NCBI GenBank assembly: GCA_020635235.1 | Contig: JACKAF010000001.1 | Span: forward strand, 496,001 to 560,000 | Direction: 5' to 3' | DNA: 64,000 nt | From: Pseudobdellovibrionaceae bacterium | GTDB taxonomy: Bacteria; Bdellovibrionota; FAC87; UBA2466; JACKAF01 | Shown here: positions 46,430 to 54,430 of the stretch, in pieces | Layout of the letters: each line of letters opens with the position of its first letter | How positions within the stretch are numbered: the first letter of the stretch is position 1 | The notes under the pieces: generated by a model | The model's database searches: none | What the model was told of the DNA's origin: nothing | Seen by the model: the letters and a program-made list of their open reading frames with translations, nothing else | Program-made: the position numbers and the translations under genes

Positions 46430-47977
46430 TTGACTACACTTTCAAAAATTTTCTTGCTGCTATGGGTGTTTCTGTATGGAAACGCCTTTTGTGGCGACAA
46501 CGACAAGACTGACTGCAAGCGCGCACATGTCGCTATTGCGCAGAGCATTGGTATGGAAACCCGGCCGCACGGGCCGGCGGATATCGCCGAGCGGCTGAAA
46601 GACTTTGCTGGGCAAGAAATTGGATCTGTTCCAGATGCCGAGGGCGGCATGAACTACGTTTTTCGCGTTGTGGACGGTGACAAGGAAGTCGCTATTCGAG
46701 TTCCGATAGATCCAACAGCGGACATGATTGATATTGCCAAGTGGGAGTATGAGCTTCGCCTCAGTCTCGCGGAAGCTTGGAAAAAAACCGGCCGTGAAGG
46801 GCGCCCGCCGCTTTTGATTCCCACAGGATTTCACGAGCCTACCGGAGCCACTCAGGGCGAGTGGGTACCCGAGACGGTGCACAACCGTTTGGGAGATTCG
46901 CGTTTCATGGGCCCGAAGTCCCCGGAGGGAGCGGTCTACGGACTTTGGGGAAAAATTGCGGACGCTGTGCAGTTCTTACATGACTCGGACGTGGTACACC
47001 GCGATCTTAAGGCGGCGAATGTGCACCTTGTGGTTCTCTACAAGGATCCAGAGACGGGACTCACTTCGTCCAAAGGCAGCCCCACAAGTGAGGTTTCGGA
47101 TATCGCCGTATTGCTCGGGGACTTTGATCTTTCGGCGCAGCAGCGTACTCTAAATCCGACTGTCGACGGAATCTCCGGAACAGCTGCCTATATGCCGGTA
47201 GATCAGATCTTTCAGAAAACGCCGGTTCCTGCGCACGATGTATTTGCGATGAGAAAACTCTTTGCAGAGATTGCCCTGGGCGACAAGATCACGAGTGAGG
47301 AAATGGCTAGCGCGACCTTCATTCGAGGCCTGCCGTTTGCCAAGATGACGGAGTTTCGTCACTCGCTGGAAGATAAAATTGGACCCTACAAAGCCATGGT
47401 GGTTCACCACCCTACAAAGTCGGTCAAGGAGTTGAAAGAGTTGGCGGCCTTCGCCGAAAAGTTTGAGAGTAGTGGTACGGATCCACAAAAATTTGTTAAG
47501 GCGTACGCGAAAAAATATCTTCTTCCCCTGATGGAGAGAGATCCCGAACGTGCTGCTGAAGTTATTTTTACATCCAAACTTCTCACCGATGCTTTTAGGC
47601 AGAATCTCGGACAGAAAGGCTGGTTCTTTGGAATGCAAAAACGGAACGGCCTTGGAATGAATACGAAGCAATCAAAAGAATTGCTGGCTGCTCTTGCCGC
47701 GCGCTACGGTGGCATCCCCAAGCGGGAGAGCTATACCTTGTCGCTCGACGTACCCCTGCCGGAAGAAACGGTGGCTTACCGGGCGCCCAATCCTTTTGTT
47801 GAATGGGATGAAGCGCACCTTGCGATCGCGGATTTGAAAATGGAATCCGAGTTCACCTATGTCGATCCCAGATCGGTAGGTATCTTGCCGATTGTGGATG
47901 GGAATCGGGCCCCGAGACTGGAAATTGACGATGATGCCCCAACTCGCATAACCCGCCCCAGGGCGCCCCAGAACTAG
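46430..47977 (+). CDS. Protein-kinase-like protein with signal peptide
   Basis: A 515-residue protein. The N-terminus (MTTLSKIFLLLWVFLYGNAF) looks like a signal peptide, so the kinase domain would be outside the cytoplasm. Kinase motifs are a glycine-loop-like GGMNYVFRV (72-80), VAIRV where the usual catalytic Lys is Arg90, an alpha-C Glu in WEYEL, the catalytic loop HRDLKAAN (190-197), LGDFDLS where DFG is DFD (231-233), and GTAAYMPVDQ in place of GT-AYMAPE (250-259). C-terminal of this lies about 200 residues with no recognised domain. The start is TTG at 46430; no ATG precedes the signal segment. Some residues are non-canonical, so activity is uncertain. Confidence 0.75.
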   Translation: MTTLSKIFLLLWVFLYGNAFCGDNDKTDCKRAHVAIAQSIGMETRPHGPADIAERLKDFAGQEIGSVPDAEGGMNYVFRVVDGDKEVAIRVPIDPTADMIDIAKWEYELRLSLAEAWKKTGREGRPPLLIPTGFHEPTGATQGEWVPETVHNRLGDSRFMGPKSPEGAVYGLWGKIADAVQFLHDSDVVHRDLKAANVHLVVLYKDPETGLTSSKGSPTSEVSDIAVLLGDFDLSAQQRTLNPTVDGISGTAAYMPVDQIFQKTPVPAHDVFAMRKLFAEIALGDKITSEEMASATFIRGLPFAKMTEFRHSLEDKIGPYKAMVVHHPTKSVKELKELAAFAEKFESSGTDPQKFVKAYAKKYLLPLMERDPERAAEVIFTSKLLTDAFRQNLGQKGWFFGMQKRNGLGMNTKQSKELLAALAARYGGIPKRESYTLSLDVPLPEETVAYRAPNPFVEWDEAHLAIADLKMESEFTYVDPRSVGILPIVDGNRAPRLEIDDDAPTRITRPRAPQN

Positions 47978-48081
47978 TGGTGTTGCACCAGGTCACCAAA
48001 GCACAGCCCTAATGTTTCAATATTAATGGCCGTTTAGCTGAGGCGCTTGCAGGCGGTGGCGCGCGCTGTCAGAACCAAAAG

Positions 48082-49134
48082 ATGGCAAAGGGGCTTTGGG
48101 TAGGGATTCTAACGGCAGTTTTATCGACGCTATGCGTTGCCACTCCCCCCCCCGACTTTGCGACTCTATGCCGGTTGGCATTACAGGCCGAGGCAACAAT
48201 CCCCGATGCTATCCAGCACTATCTGAGCGAGAACTCTCTTCATCTCGAGCCTTTTGAACACGATAGACACAACCTTTGGGATAACTGGGGTGCGTGGGAC
48301 GGCCGCTATGGTATTTATCACCGCTATTCCCAGACAGCGGTGAGTCATCTCGGTCTAGGTTCAACCGATAAATCAGCTCACAACGAGGCCGCGATCCGCC
48401 ATTTTGTCTCCGCCGATGGAAAGATTTGGTACCACCTTGGGCTAGTACTAGAAAAAAAGGCGCCCGACGAGCTCGCTTATTGGTCTGGAAAACTAGTTAT
48501 TCATAACGGTCTTTACTACCTTTTTCATACACGTGGAGAAACCTCCGGCCGAAACCAATACATCGCTGTTTCGGTTTCCCGGGATGGGCAACGTTTTTCA
48601 AAATCAAAGGCTATTCTTAAGCCCTCCGATCGCTGGAACTATACATTTGACGATACCGATGGCGCGATCCCGGCCTGGCGTGACCCAGAAGTTTTTTGGC
48701 ACGATAAAGTTCAATGTTGGGTCATGATTTTTGCTACGAAGACGAACCGCAACGGGAGCACCGATCCTGGCTTTGGATTGGCGACCTCGGTAGACCTATT
48801 TCATTGGAACTTACTCCCGGCAGTTGCCGCAACCTTACCGGAATCACTACGCGTGCGGGGTGCTCAACTCGAGCTTCCCAACATAGAAGTGCGGCCGGGG
48901 AAATTTCGTTTGTATGCAAGTTACTCAGTTCCTGAAGATGGGGATAAACCAGCGCAACTCGGAGCGCTCTACTGGGATGTGAATTCACTGGGAGCGGAAT
49001 TGGACTCTCCGAGTATTCTCTATGACGATTCCCGCTACTACGGCTTTAGTTTGTTGGCCGGAACAGCACTGCTGTTCAGTACAGATCAGCACGACAGCCC
49101 GTACCGTATGGCGAGCGTGCCGCTCTTGCCATAA
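48082..49134 (+). CDS. Secreted five-bladed beta-propeller glycosidase-like protein (GH43/GH32 type)
   Basis: A 350-residue protein with a signal peptide (GLWVGILTAVLSTLCVA). The body resembles the GH43/GH32/GH68 propellers: NLWDNWGAWDGRYGIYHRY, WSGKLVIHNGLYYLFHT, WRDPEVFW (the RDP motif) and AQLELPNIEVRPGKFRLYA, where the glutamate could be the general acid. Enzymes with this fold cleave or transfer fructosyl, arabinosyl or xylosyl units. Exact family not certain. It is a candidate type II client. It follows the kinase-like gene after 104 bp. Confidence 0.65.
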   Translation: MAKGLWVGILTAVLSTLCVATPPPDFATLCRLALQAEATIPDAIQHYLSENSLHLEPFEHDRHNLWDNWGAWDGRYGIYHRYSQTAVSHLGLGSTDKSAHNEAAIRHFVSADGKIWYHLGLVLEKKAPDELAYWSGKLVIHNGLYYLFHTRGETSGRNQYIAVSVSRDGQRFSKSKAILKPSDRWNYTFDDTDGAIPAWRDPEVFWHDKVQCWVMIFATKTNRNGSTDPGFGLATSVDLFHWNLLPAVAATLPESLRVRGAQLELPNIEVRPGKFRLYASYSVPEDGDKPAQLGALYWDVNSLGAELDSPSILYDDSRYYGFSLLAGTALLFSTDQHDSPYRMASVPLLP

Positions 49135-49166
49135 AAAAAGCCCGGCACCCTTGGGGCACCGGGCTT
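49135..49166 (-). terminator. Rho-independent terminator
   Basis: AAGCCCGG and CCGGGCTT (49139-49146 and 49159-49166) form an 8-bp stem with a partly paired CACCCTTGGGGCA inner part. On the minus strand it is followed by a run of seven T, so it ends the redoxin/dsbD transcript. It may also act weakly for the plus-strand glycosidase-like gene. Confidence 0.85.
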
Positions 49167-49182
49167 CATGCTGATACCAGTC

Positions 49183-49812
49183 TTATTGATATTTCACGCC
49201 ACAACCGTAGGGTTCGGTTGATGCTGTTTTTACGGAACTACCCGATTCGATTTCCTTAAAGGCCGTAAGAACGTAGTTTTCGGCCTTTATGATGTCATCG
49301 GTGTCCGTAGAGCGGATGCTGTCTATGGCACCTTGATAGGCAACTTTGCCCTTGGGATCGATGATGAACATGTGAGGAGTTGTTTTCGCCCCATACGCAA
49401 CACCGATCTTACCGTCTGTATCCAAGAGCACGGCGCTGGCATTGCTCTTATTTTTCTTTATCGCGGCATTGGTTTCTTCAGGGGTCATGTAGCCCTGCTT
49501 TCCTTTAGCTGAAGAAACGATTGAAAGCCATACGGCACCTTTCTTTTTGGCCTCCGCTTGGGTTTTTTGCATGTTCCCGCTGTCGTAGTGCTTGCGAACG
49601 TAAGGGCAGCCGTGATTTAGCCATTCGAGCACGACGTACTTGCCTTTGTAGTCACTCAGCTTGTGTTCTTTCCCGTTGCTATCCTTCGCGGTGAAGTTGG
49701 GTGCAGGGGAGCCGGTCGTTACGTGGCCGGTTTTGGACTTAGTAGAAAATCCGCTCAGTCCAATGATGGCAACCATTCCAAGCATGGCGGTTGCGATTTT
49801 CGGGTACTTCAT
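49183..49812 (-). CDS. Exported thioredoxin-fold redoxin
   Basis: A 209-residue AhpC/TSA-redoxin-like protein with an N-terminal hydrophobic export segment (ATAMLGMVAIIGLSGF). The redoxin core reads APNFTAKDSNGKEHKLSDYK, VVLEWLNHGCPYVRKHY with one active-site-like cysteine (Cys69), and TTPHMFIIDPKGKVAYQG with the cis-proline. A second cysteine sits near the C-terminus (PYGCGVKY). It starts 15 bp after dsbD with GGAGG upstream, so DsbD is the probable electron donor. Confidence 0.85.
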   Translation of the reverse strand: MKYPKIATAMLGMVAIIGLSGFSTKSKTGHVTTGSPAPNFTAKDSNGKEHKLSDYKGKYVVLEWLNHGCPYVRKHYDSGNMQKTQAEAKKKGAVWLSIVSSAKGKQGYMTPEETNAAIKKNKSNASAVLLDTDGKIGVAYGAKTTPHMFIIDPKGKVAYQGAIDSIRSTDTDDIIKAENYVLTAFKEIESGSSVKTASTEPYGCGVKYQ

Positions 49813-49827
49813 TAGGGGGCCTCCACT

Positions 49828-51822
49828 TCAGATAGAATCCAGTGCTTTCAGCACGGTTTCTTTGGTTAAGATTTGTGGCAGCAAAACCGGTTCACTTCCG
49901 GCCTTGCCACTGTAAAAAACATAGAGAGGGACACCGTTTCTACCGAAGGATTCCAATCTTTTGGAAATCACTTCATCTTGATTCGTCCAGTCTGCCAACA
50001 GTAGGGCAACGCCCTTCTCTTTGAACTTATCCAGGATGGGTTGTGTGTCCAATACCGCTTGCTTGTTTACCTGACACGTAATGCACCAAGATGCGGTGAA
50101 ATCAATAAAGATGGGGACGTTGGCAGCCTGCAGTTCCGCAAGGCGCTCCTCGGAGAACGTTTGCCATTCGCCTTCTGCAATCTGAACTTTTGGGGAGGGC
50201 TTAAGATCCCGAAGCCCCACAGCAAGGCCAGCTCCCACAAAAACAACCGCGAAAATCACCTGCCACTTTCTCCAACCCGTTTTACCGTACGCCCAAAGCC
50301 CCATGGCAAATACTAGAAGGCTGATGCGCAGGACAAAGAGCCGGTGTGGATCTGTTTGCTCACCAATCACTGAAAGGATCCAAAGGACAGTGAGAAAAAT
50401 AGGAAAGGCCAGGAACTGTCTAAACGTTTCCATCCAGGCCCCGGGCTTGGGAAGGTACGCGATCAATTTCGGAAATGCTGCAAGGATCACATAGGGCGAT
50501 GCCATCCCTACCCCGATCGCGGTAAACACCAGGAACGTGACCCAGCCGGGTTGAGAGAGTGCGAAGCCGATCGCTACACCCATAAACGGCGCGGTACAAG
50601 GGGTGGCAACGAGTGTGGCAAGGACTCCCGTAAAGAAAGATCCCGCCACACCGGATTTCTGCGAAAGGTTTTGGCCAACACCCATGAAACTACCGCCTAC
50701 GTCGTAGGCTCCGAGTAGATTCATTCCGACAGCTACAAAAATAAAACTGAGAGATGCCAAAAAAATCGGAGATTGCAGTTGAAATCCCCAACCAATGTGA
50801 GTTCCGCCCGCGCGAACGATAAGAAGTCCCGCGACCAATAGCCAGAAGGAAACAAGTATTCCAAAAAGATAGGAAACACTGTGGGCGGCAGCGTGCGTTT
50901 TGTCAGCCCGTGACTGTTCGAAAAAGCCGAGAACCTTTATCGAGAGTACCGGAAATACGCAAGGCATGAGGTTTAACAAGAAACCACCGATGAGTGCAAA
51001 AAGCAGCATCGAAAGAAGAGAGGCCTCAGAACGAGGGGCCGACACGGCCTGAGAAATCGATTTTGCAGAACCATCGGCAAAGACGAGCAACCCGTCAACT
51101 TTCTGTGGTACTGTGTTTTCCTCTTTGAGACTCAAGACAACTCTATGAGATTCCCCGCTACTCTGAATCGTTGGGGCCGGTGTATTCAGGAAAATTCCTT
51201 CCTGCAAAGGGAAAAAATCCGTGGGCGCCATGGGTGAATTAAAATCAAGACGTACTTCCTTGCCGGCGTGGGCTACTCGGAGGGGTTGCGAATCCCAAGG
51301 TGTCGGCAGTTGGCTCCGCGTTTTATCAAAAAGGCTTTTCCACTTGGAGCTTGTTCCCGACTTTCCCGCGGGCAGTAGCAAGCTCAGCGTAGCTTTGCCG
51401 GGGATACATTCTTCATTGCAAACCAGCCACTTGGTTGTGGCCTCAACTGCCATTGGGCCCGTGCTTCCCGTATCCGCGCGCAATTCAGTGGCAACGAGGG
51501 TTTCGCCTTCGTAGCCGTAGTTGGTAAGCGCGCCGACCGCGATGCGTTTCGGCTGTGGCCATTGATTGGAGCCTACGGATGCGGTTTCTGGGACATTCCA
51601 ATCAATCTGCGCCGGCTCCCCGGAATCGCCCGGGTTTAACCAGTAGATGTGCCAGTGGGGATCGGTCTTGTAGCGAACCCCAACGTTTATAGCTTCCCCT
51701 GCGATGTAGTTTTGCGCATCGGCGACGAGCTCTACCTCTATATGTGGCTGCTTGATGACTTTGGAAAATGCGACGCTGCTTAGCAGAAAGGTGCCTAGCA
51801 GAAGAAAGGAGCGGCAAAGCAA
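49828..51822 (-). CDS. DsbD-family thiol:disulphide interchange protein
   Basis: A 664-residue inner-membrane electron carrier that moves thiol reducing power from cytoplasmic thioredoxin to the periplasm. It has a signal segment, an N-terminal DsbD/ScsB-like beta domain (YKTDPHWHIYWLNPGDSG), a CcdA-like membrane core with NLMPCVFPVLSIKVLGF and GVLATLVATPCTAPFMG (paired cysteines), and a C-terminal thioredoxin domain with ASWCITCQ (about 575-580). The start is a TTG at 51822 with GGAGGT just upstream. It resembles the ScsB/DsbD-2 type more than E. coli DsbD. It is cotranscribed with the redoxin gene. Confidence 0.9.
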   Translation of the reverse strand: MLCRSFLLLGTFLLSSVAFSKVIKQPHIEVELVADAQNYIAGEAINVGVRYKTDPHWHIYWLNPGDSGEPAQIDWNVPETASVGSNQWPQPKRIAVGALTNYGYEGETLVATELRADTGSTGPMAVEATTKWLVCNEECIPGKATLSLLLPAGKSGTSSKWKSLFDKTRSQLPTPWDSQPLRVAHAGKEVRLDFNSPMAPTDFFPLQEGIFLNTPAPTIQSSGESHRVVLSLKEENTVPQKVDGLLVFADGSAKSISQAVSAPRSEASLLSMLLFALIGGFLLNLMPCVFPVLSIKVLGFFEQSRADKTHAAAHSVSYLFGILVSFWLLVAGLLIVRAGGTHIGWGFQLQSPIFLASLSFIFVAVGMNLLGAYDVGGSFMGVGQNLSQKSGVAGSFFTGVLATLVATPCTAPFMGVAIGFALSQPGWVTFLVFTAIGVGMASPYVILAAFPKLIAYLPKPGAWMETFRQFLAFPIFLTVLWILSVIGEQTDPHRLFVLRISLLVFAMGLWAYGKTGWRKWQVIFAVVFVGAGLAVGLRDLKPSPKVQIAEGEWQTFSEERLAELQAANVPIFIDFTASWCITCQVNKQAVLDTQPILDKFKEKGVALLLADWTNQDEVISKRLESFGRNGVPLYVFYSGKAGSEPVLLPQILTKETVLKALDSI

Positions 51823-51899
51823 GTTGACCTCCGGATCTATGACGGGACGTTGTTTACCCGGCGTTTGTGACCAGTTAGGAAATGCGGAAACCCTGACTT

Positions 51900-52247
51900 C
51901 TACATCATACTGTAAAATACGTACCGTACAAGGTACCCCACCAGGGTTAAGGCGATCGAGCCAATGACTGCGGGTAAAAAGCCGTCGATCTCAAAGCCAG
52001 GTGACAAACCGGCGCTTATCTTTAGAGCGATCCCATTCACAAAGAAGAGAAACAATCCAAACGTAATGACCGTGAGCGGCAGCGTTAGAAACACGAGGAC
52101 GGGCCAGACCAACATGTTCACAAGCCCGATGATGAGTGCACCGAAGAGCGCTGCACCAAAACTTGTGACCTTTATACCGGGGACCACTTGAGCAGTGATC
52201 AGGAGTGTTAAAGTCGCTAGGAGCCAATGCACCAGATAAGCTGTCAT
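51900..52247 (-). CDS. Phage-holin superfamily IV membrane protein
   Basis: A 115-residue protein with four membrane helices: AYLVHWLLATLTLLITAQVV, FGAALFGALIIGLVNMLVW, PLTVITFGLFLFFVNGIAL and GSIALTLVGYLVRYVFY. This is the widespread family of small chromosomal membrane proteins related to holin superfamily IV (also called DUF360-type); no phage genes are near, so it is not evidence for a prophage. The frame is open to 52283 (TTG); I chose the first ATG. It lies 78 bp upstream of dsbD on the same strand. Confidence 0.8.
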   Translation of the reverse strand: MTAYLVHWLLATLTLLITAQVVPGIKVTSFGAALFGALIIGLVNMLVWPVLVFLTLPLTVITFGLFLFFVNGIALKISAGLSPGFEIDGFLPAVIGSIALTLVGYLVRYVFYSMM

Positions 52248-52403
52248 GGGCGGGATTGTCGCTGAAGCCTGTGTTTTGGGCAAGTGTGTTCAAAAGAAAA
52301 TTTTTCTAGTATTACCAAACATTTAAGCATCTTGGTGGTTTTTTGAGCCGAGTTTTGCTATCAGATCGGGTCTTAGGGATGGGGGCATAGCGCTGAGGTT
52401 TCC

Positions 52404-53138
52404 ATGTGCTCCGGGTCCCTCTACAAGTTGCTGCTCCTACTTTGCCTTTCCACTGTTCCGTGCAGCTTTGGAATACAAGGTCACGATGGCTGCGGTGCCG
52501 ATACCTTCGACGCTGGCTACCCGTGGACGTCGCCGCTTCGTCCAGAAGAGTCCAACCGCTTTGATAGCTTGCGCGATTTTGACTGGTCTTCAAGAGAACC
52601 CCAAAGTCGGAAGATCGACCTCGGCGAACGAGTTAATGATCTCTTTGTTGAGGATCTTTTCTGGGAAACGACCGAGGCGCTACAAGGTGAGAAGGGTTTG
52701 CAGTTGCACTGGCACCGCGATGCCGAGCTGAGTGTTTTGGGTTTCCCACAAAATTGGATGGTGCTCGGGGTACCCAATCGGCTTTCGGGTGTAGCGCATT
52801 ACCTCCGACCGGTGGCAGACTTTGCGCAGTTCATTGCAGGCATTTTGAACTCTCGGATACCTCGGCCACGGCCTCTCAGCAACGTACATCTTCTCTATTT
52901 AAATACGGACGAGGACCAGCGCCTCATCGACTCGCCGCATACTCACAACTATGAAGATTACGGGGTTAACATCGAACTCCTTCCCGGATCGAAAGGGATG
53001 ATCGTTTGTGGCGACAATGAATCGGAATCTGTTGCGTCCGCACAACAACTGACTGTTTTCAATTCTCGCACGCGTCACTGGTCTTTCCCGCAGAGACGAC
53101 GACTATTGATGATTCTTTCATTCTCAGGCGAAGGTTGA
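52404..53138 (+). CDS. Secreted protein of unknown function with HTH..D/H motif
   Basis: A 244-residue protein with a signal peptide (LYKLLLLLCLSTVPCSFG/IQG). TGAGG lies 5 bases upstream of the ATG. The second half has SPHTHNYEDYGVNIELLPG, then a late RHWSFPQRRRLLMILSF. A His-x-His pair followed far downstream by His and Arg in a beta-rich region recalls 2-oxoglutarate/Fe(II) oxygenases (jelly-roll), but the fit is not strong, and I do not claim that function. Cys residues near the N-terminus (HDGCGAD) could pair with the later VCGD. Confidence 0.6.
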   Translation: MCSGSLYKLLLLLCLSTVPCSFGIQGHDGCGADTFDAGYPWTSPLRPEESNRFDSLRDFDWSSREPQSRKIDLGERVNDLFVEDLFWETTEALQGEKGLQLHWHRDAELSVLGFPQNWMVLGVPNRLSGVAHYLRPVADFAQFIAGILNSRIPRPRPLSNVHLLYLNTDEDQRLIDSPHTHNYEDYGVNIELLPGSKGMIVCGDNESESVASAQQLTVFNSRTRHWSFPQRRRLLMILSFSGEG

Positions 53139-53212
53139 TTTTTCGATCTATGGGTTGACGCAGTGTATTAGCTTGGGCAGAGTTTACCTTATCACAAAAG
53201 GGGGCTCTCGGT

Positions 53213-53842
53213 ATGGCGCTGCGGTCAGCTTTTATTTTCGTTGCTTTCTTCCTCTCTAACTTCGGCTTTGGTGGGACAGAAACCGTGGAAACTACTATCA
53301 ACACATGTGTGATGGTTTTCAGGGTTGAAGCCAATAACGTCCAACCACTAAACTTTCGGCCCGCTCACTTTGAAATCGGTTTCAACATTCGTGTAAATCA
53401 GTCCGATCGGCCGGGCGAGCCCTTTGACTATGAGGATCGAGTCGTTTCAACGGGAAATGCCTACGAGCCGACAGTGAGTCTTTATTGGGATGGCGAGCTT
53501 GTGCTCGCACGATGGTGGACGGGACTTCCCGGTGAGTACGCCCAGTTCCCAATGGAATTTGTGGAAGGCAGTTGGACAACCTTGGCCGCCGGCGGCCCAG
53601 TTGAGCTGCTCGCGCCCGAGGATGTTACACAAAGGATAGAAGCCGAGTTATCGGAGTGGGCCCCACAAGGGGCTAGCCCGTTAAACTATTTCAATCTTCA
53701 TTTTGTGGAGCAGGAACAGGACGGCACCAGAATGACGATTGCACGCGAGACCCCCTTCCGTCCGCACTTTATTCTAAGAGACGGTTTTTTGAGTGCCGAG
53801 GGCATGCTCTCCAATTTTGTCATTACTTTGGAGACTCCTTAG
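53213..53842 (+). CDS. Secreted protein of unknown function
   Basis: A 209-residue protein with a clear signal peptide (FIFVAFFLSNFGFG/GT). The rest alternates polar and aromatic residues (HFEIGFNIRV, TVSLYWDGELVLARWW, FVITLETP), suggesting a beta-sandwich. I recognise no family. It lies between two other genes of unknown function that share its exported character. Confidence 0.65.
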   Translation: MALRSAFIFVAFFLSNFGFGGTETVETTINTCVMVFRVEANNVQPLNFRPAHFEIGFNIRVNQSDRPGEPFDYEDRVVSTGNAYEPTVSLYWDGELVLARWWTGLPGEYAQFPMEFVEGSWTTLAAGGPVELLAPEDVTQRIEAELSEWAPQGASPLNYFNLHFVEQEQDGTRMTIARETPFRPHFILRDGFLSAEGMLSNFVITLETP

Positions 53843-53843
53843 T

Positions 53844-54146
53844 TTATTCATCGCGTTTTCTGATGCACTTGTTCAGGTCCAGATAGTGGCCGCTTAGGAT
53901 CTTGCCGTGATCATCGAAGAGAAACCATCCTTTGCGCCCGCCGTATCTGCCGGAAAAAGCGCAATAGTTGCCGTTTTTGCTTCCCTTCAGACCAGCGTTG
54001 CAATCCTCTATGGTGTAGTCGTAGTAGCTGTTGAGTGGTTTTCCATCGGCCACGGGTACGACTTGAAAATAGCTCGCCATGGGACGGGGAGACGTGCGCG
54101 CACAAACCATCTCGCCAGCTTGGGAGTCAACTTGGCTTACACACAT
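53844..54146 (-). CDS. Unknown protein, possibly with a frameshifted 5' end
   Basis: A 100-residue frame with five cysteines (CVSQVDSQAGEMVCARTS, DCNAGLKGS, YCAFSGRYGGRKGW, NKCIRK) and the sequence of a small beta-rich protein. The same frame stays open for 35 more codons upstream (to 54251) with protein-like sequence (RCVETGSKNRWDAAI) but no start codon. In the other frame an ATG at 54270 with a perfect AGGAGG reads only 20 codons. A one-base shift would join them, so this may be a longer gene with a frameshift or a sequencing error. Confidence 0.5.
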   Translation of the reverse strand: MCVSQVDSQAGEMVCARTSPRPMASYFQVVPVADGKPLNSYYDYTIEDCNAGLKGSKNGNYCAFSGRYGGRKGWFLFDDHGKILSGHYLDLNKCIRKRDE

Positions 54147-54430
54147 TTCTTTTGTTACCGGGTAGCCGACGTCTTTTCCCTCATGCCGTAAAATCGCCGC
54201 GTCCCATCTATTCTTCGATCCAGTTTCGACGCATCGAAGTTTTGGCCTGGTTCATGAACTGTATTTTCATTACCTCCTGTGTCGAACACTAGACAGATGG
54301 GGTAGATTAGCGTTCATCGGCCTTTGAAATCACACGGGTTTTCGGTGTGTTTTCAATAAGAATACGGGTACTTTGCGGCATTCCGATTGCACTCTATTCC
54401 CGCGCAAACATGGGGCAGGAGCGCTAGGGC

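Noticed and set aside
51900..52247. A prophage, suggested by the holin-like gene
   Set aside because: This holin superfamily IV family is common on chromosomes, and no other phage gene is present.
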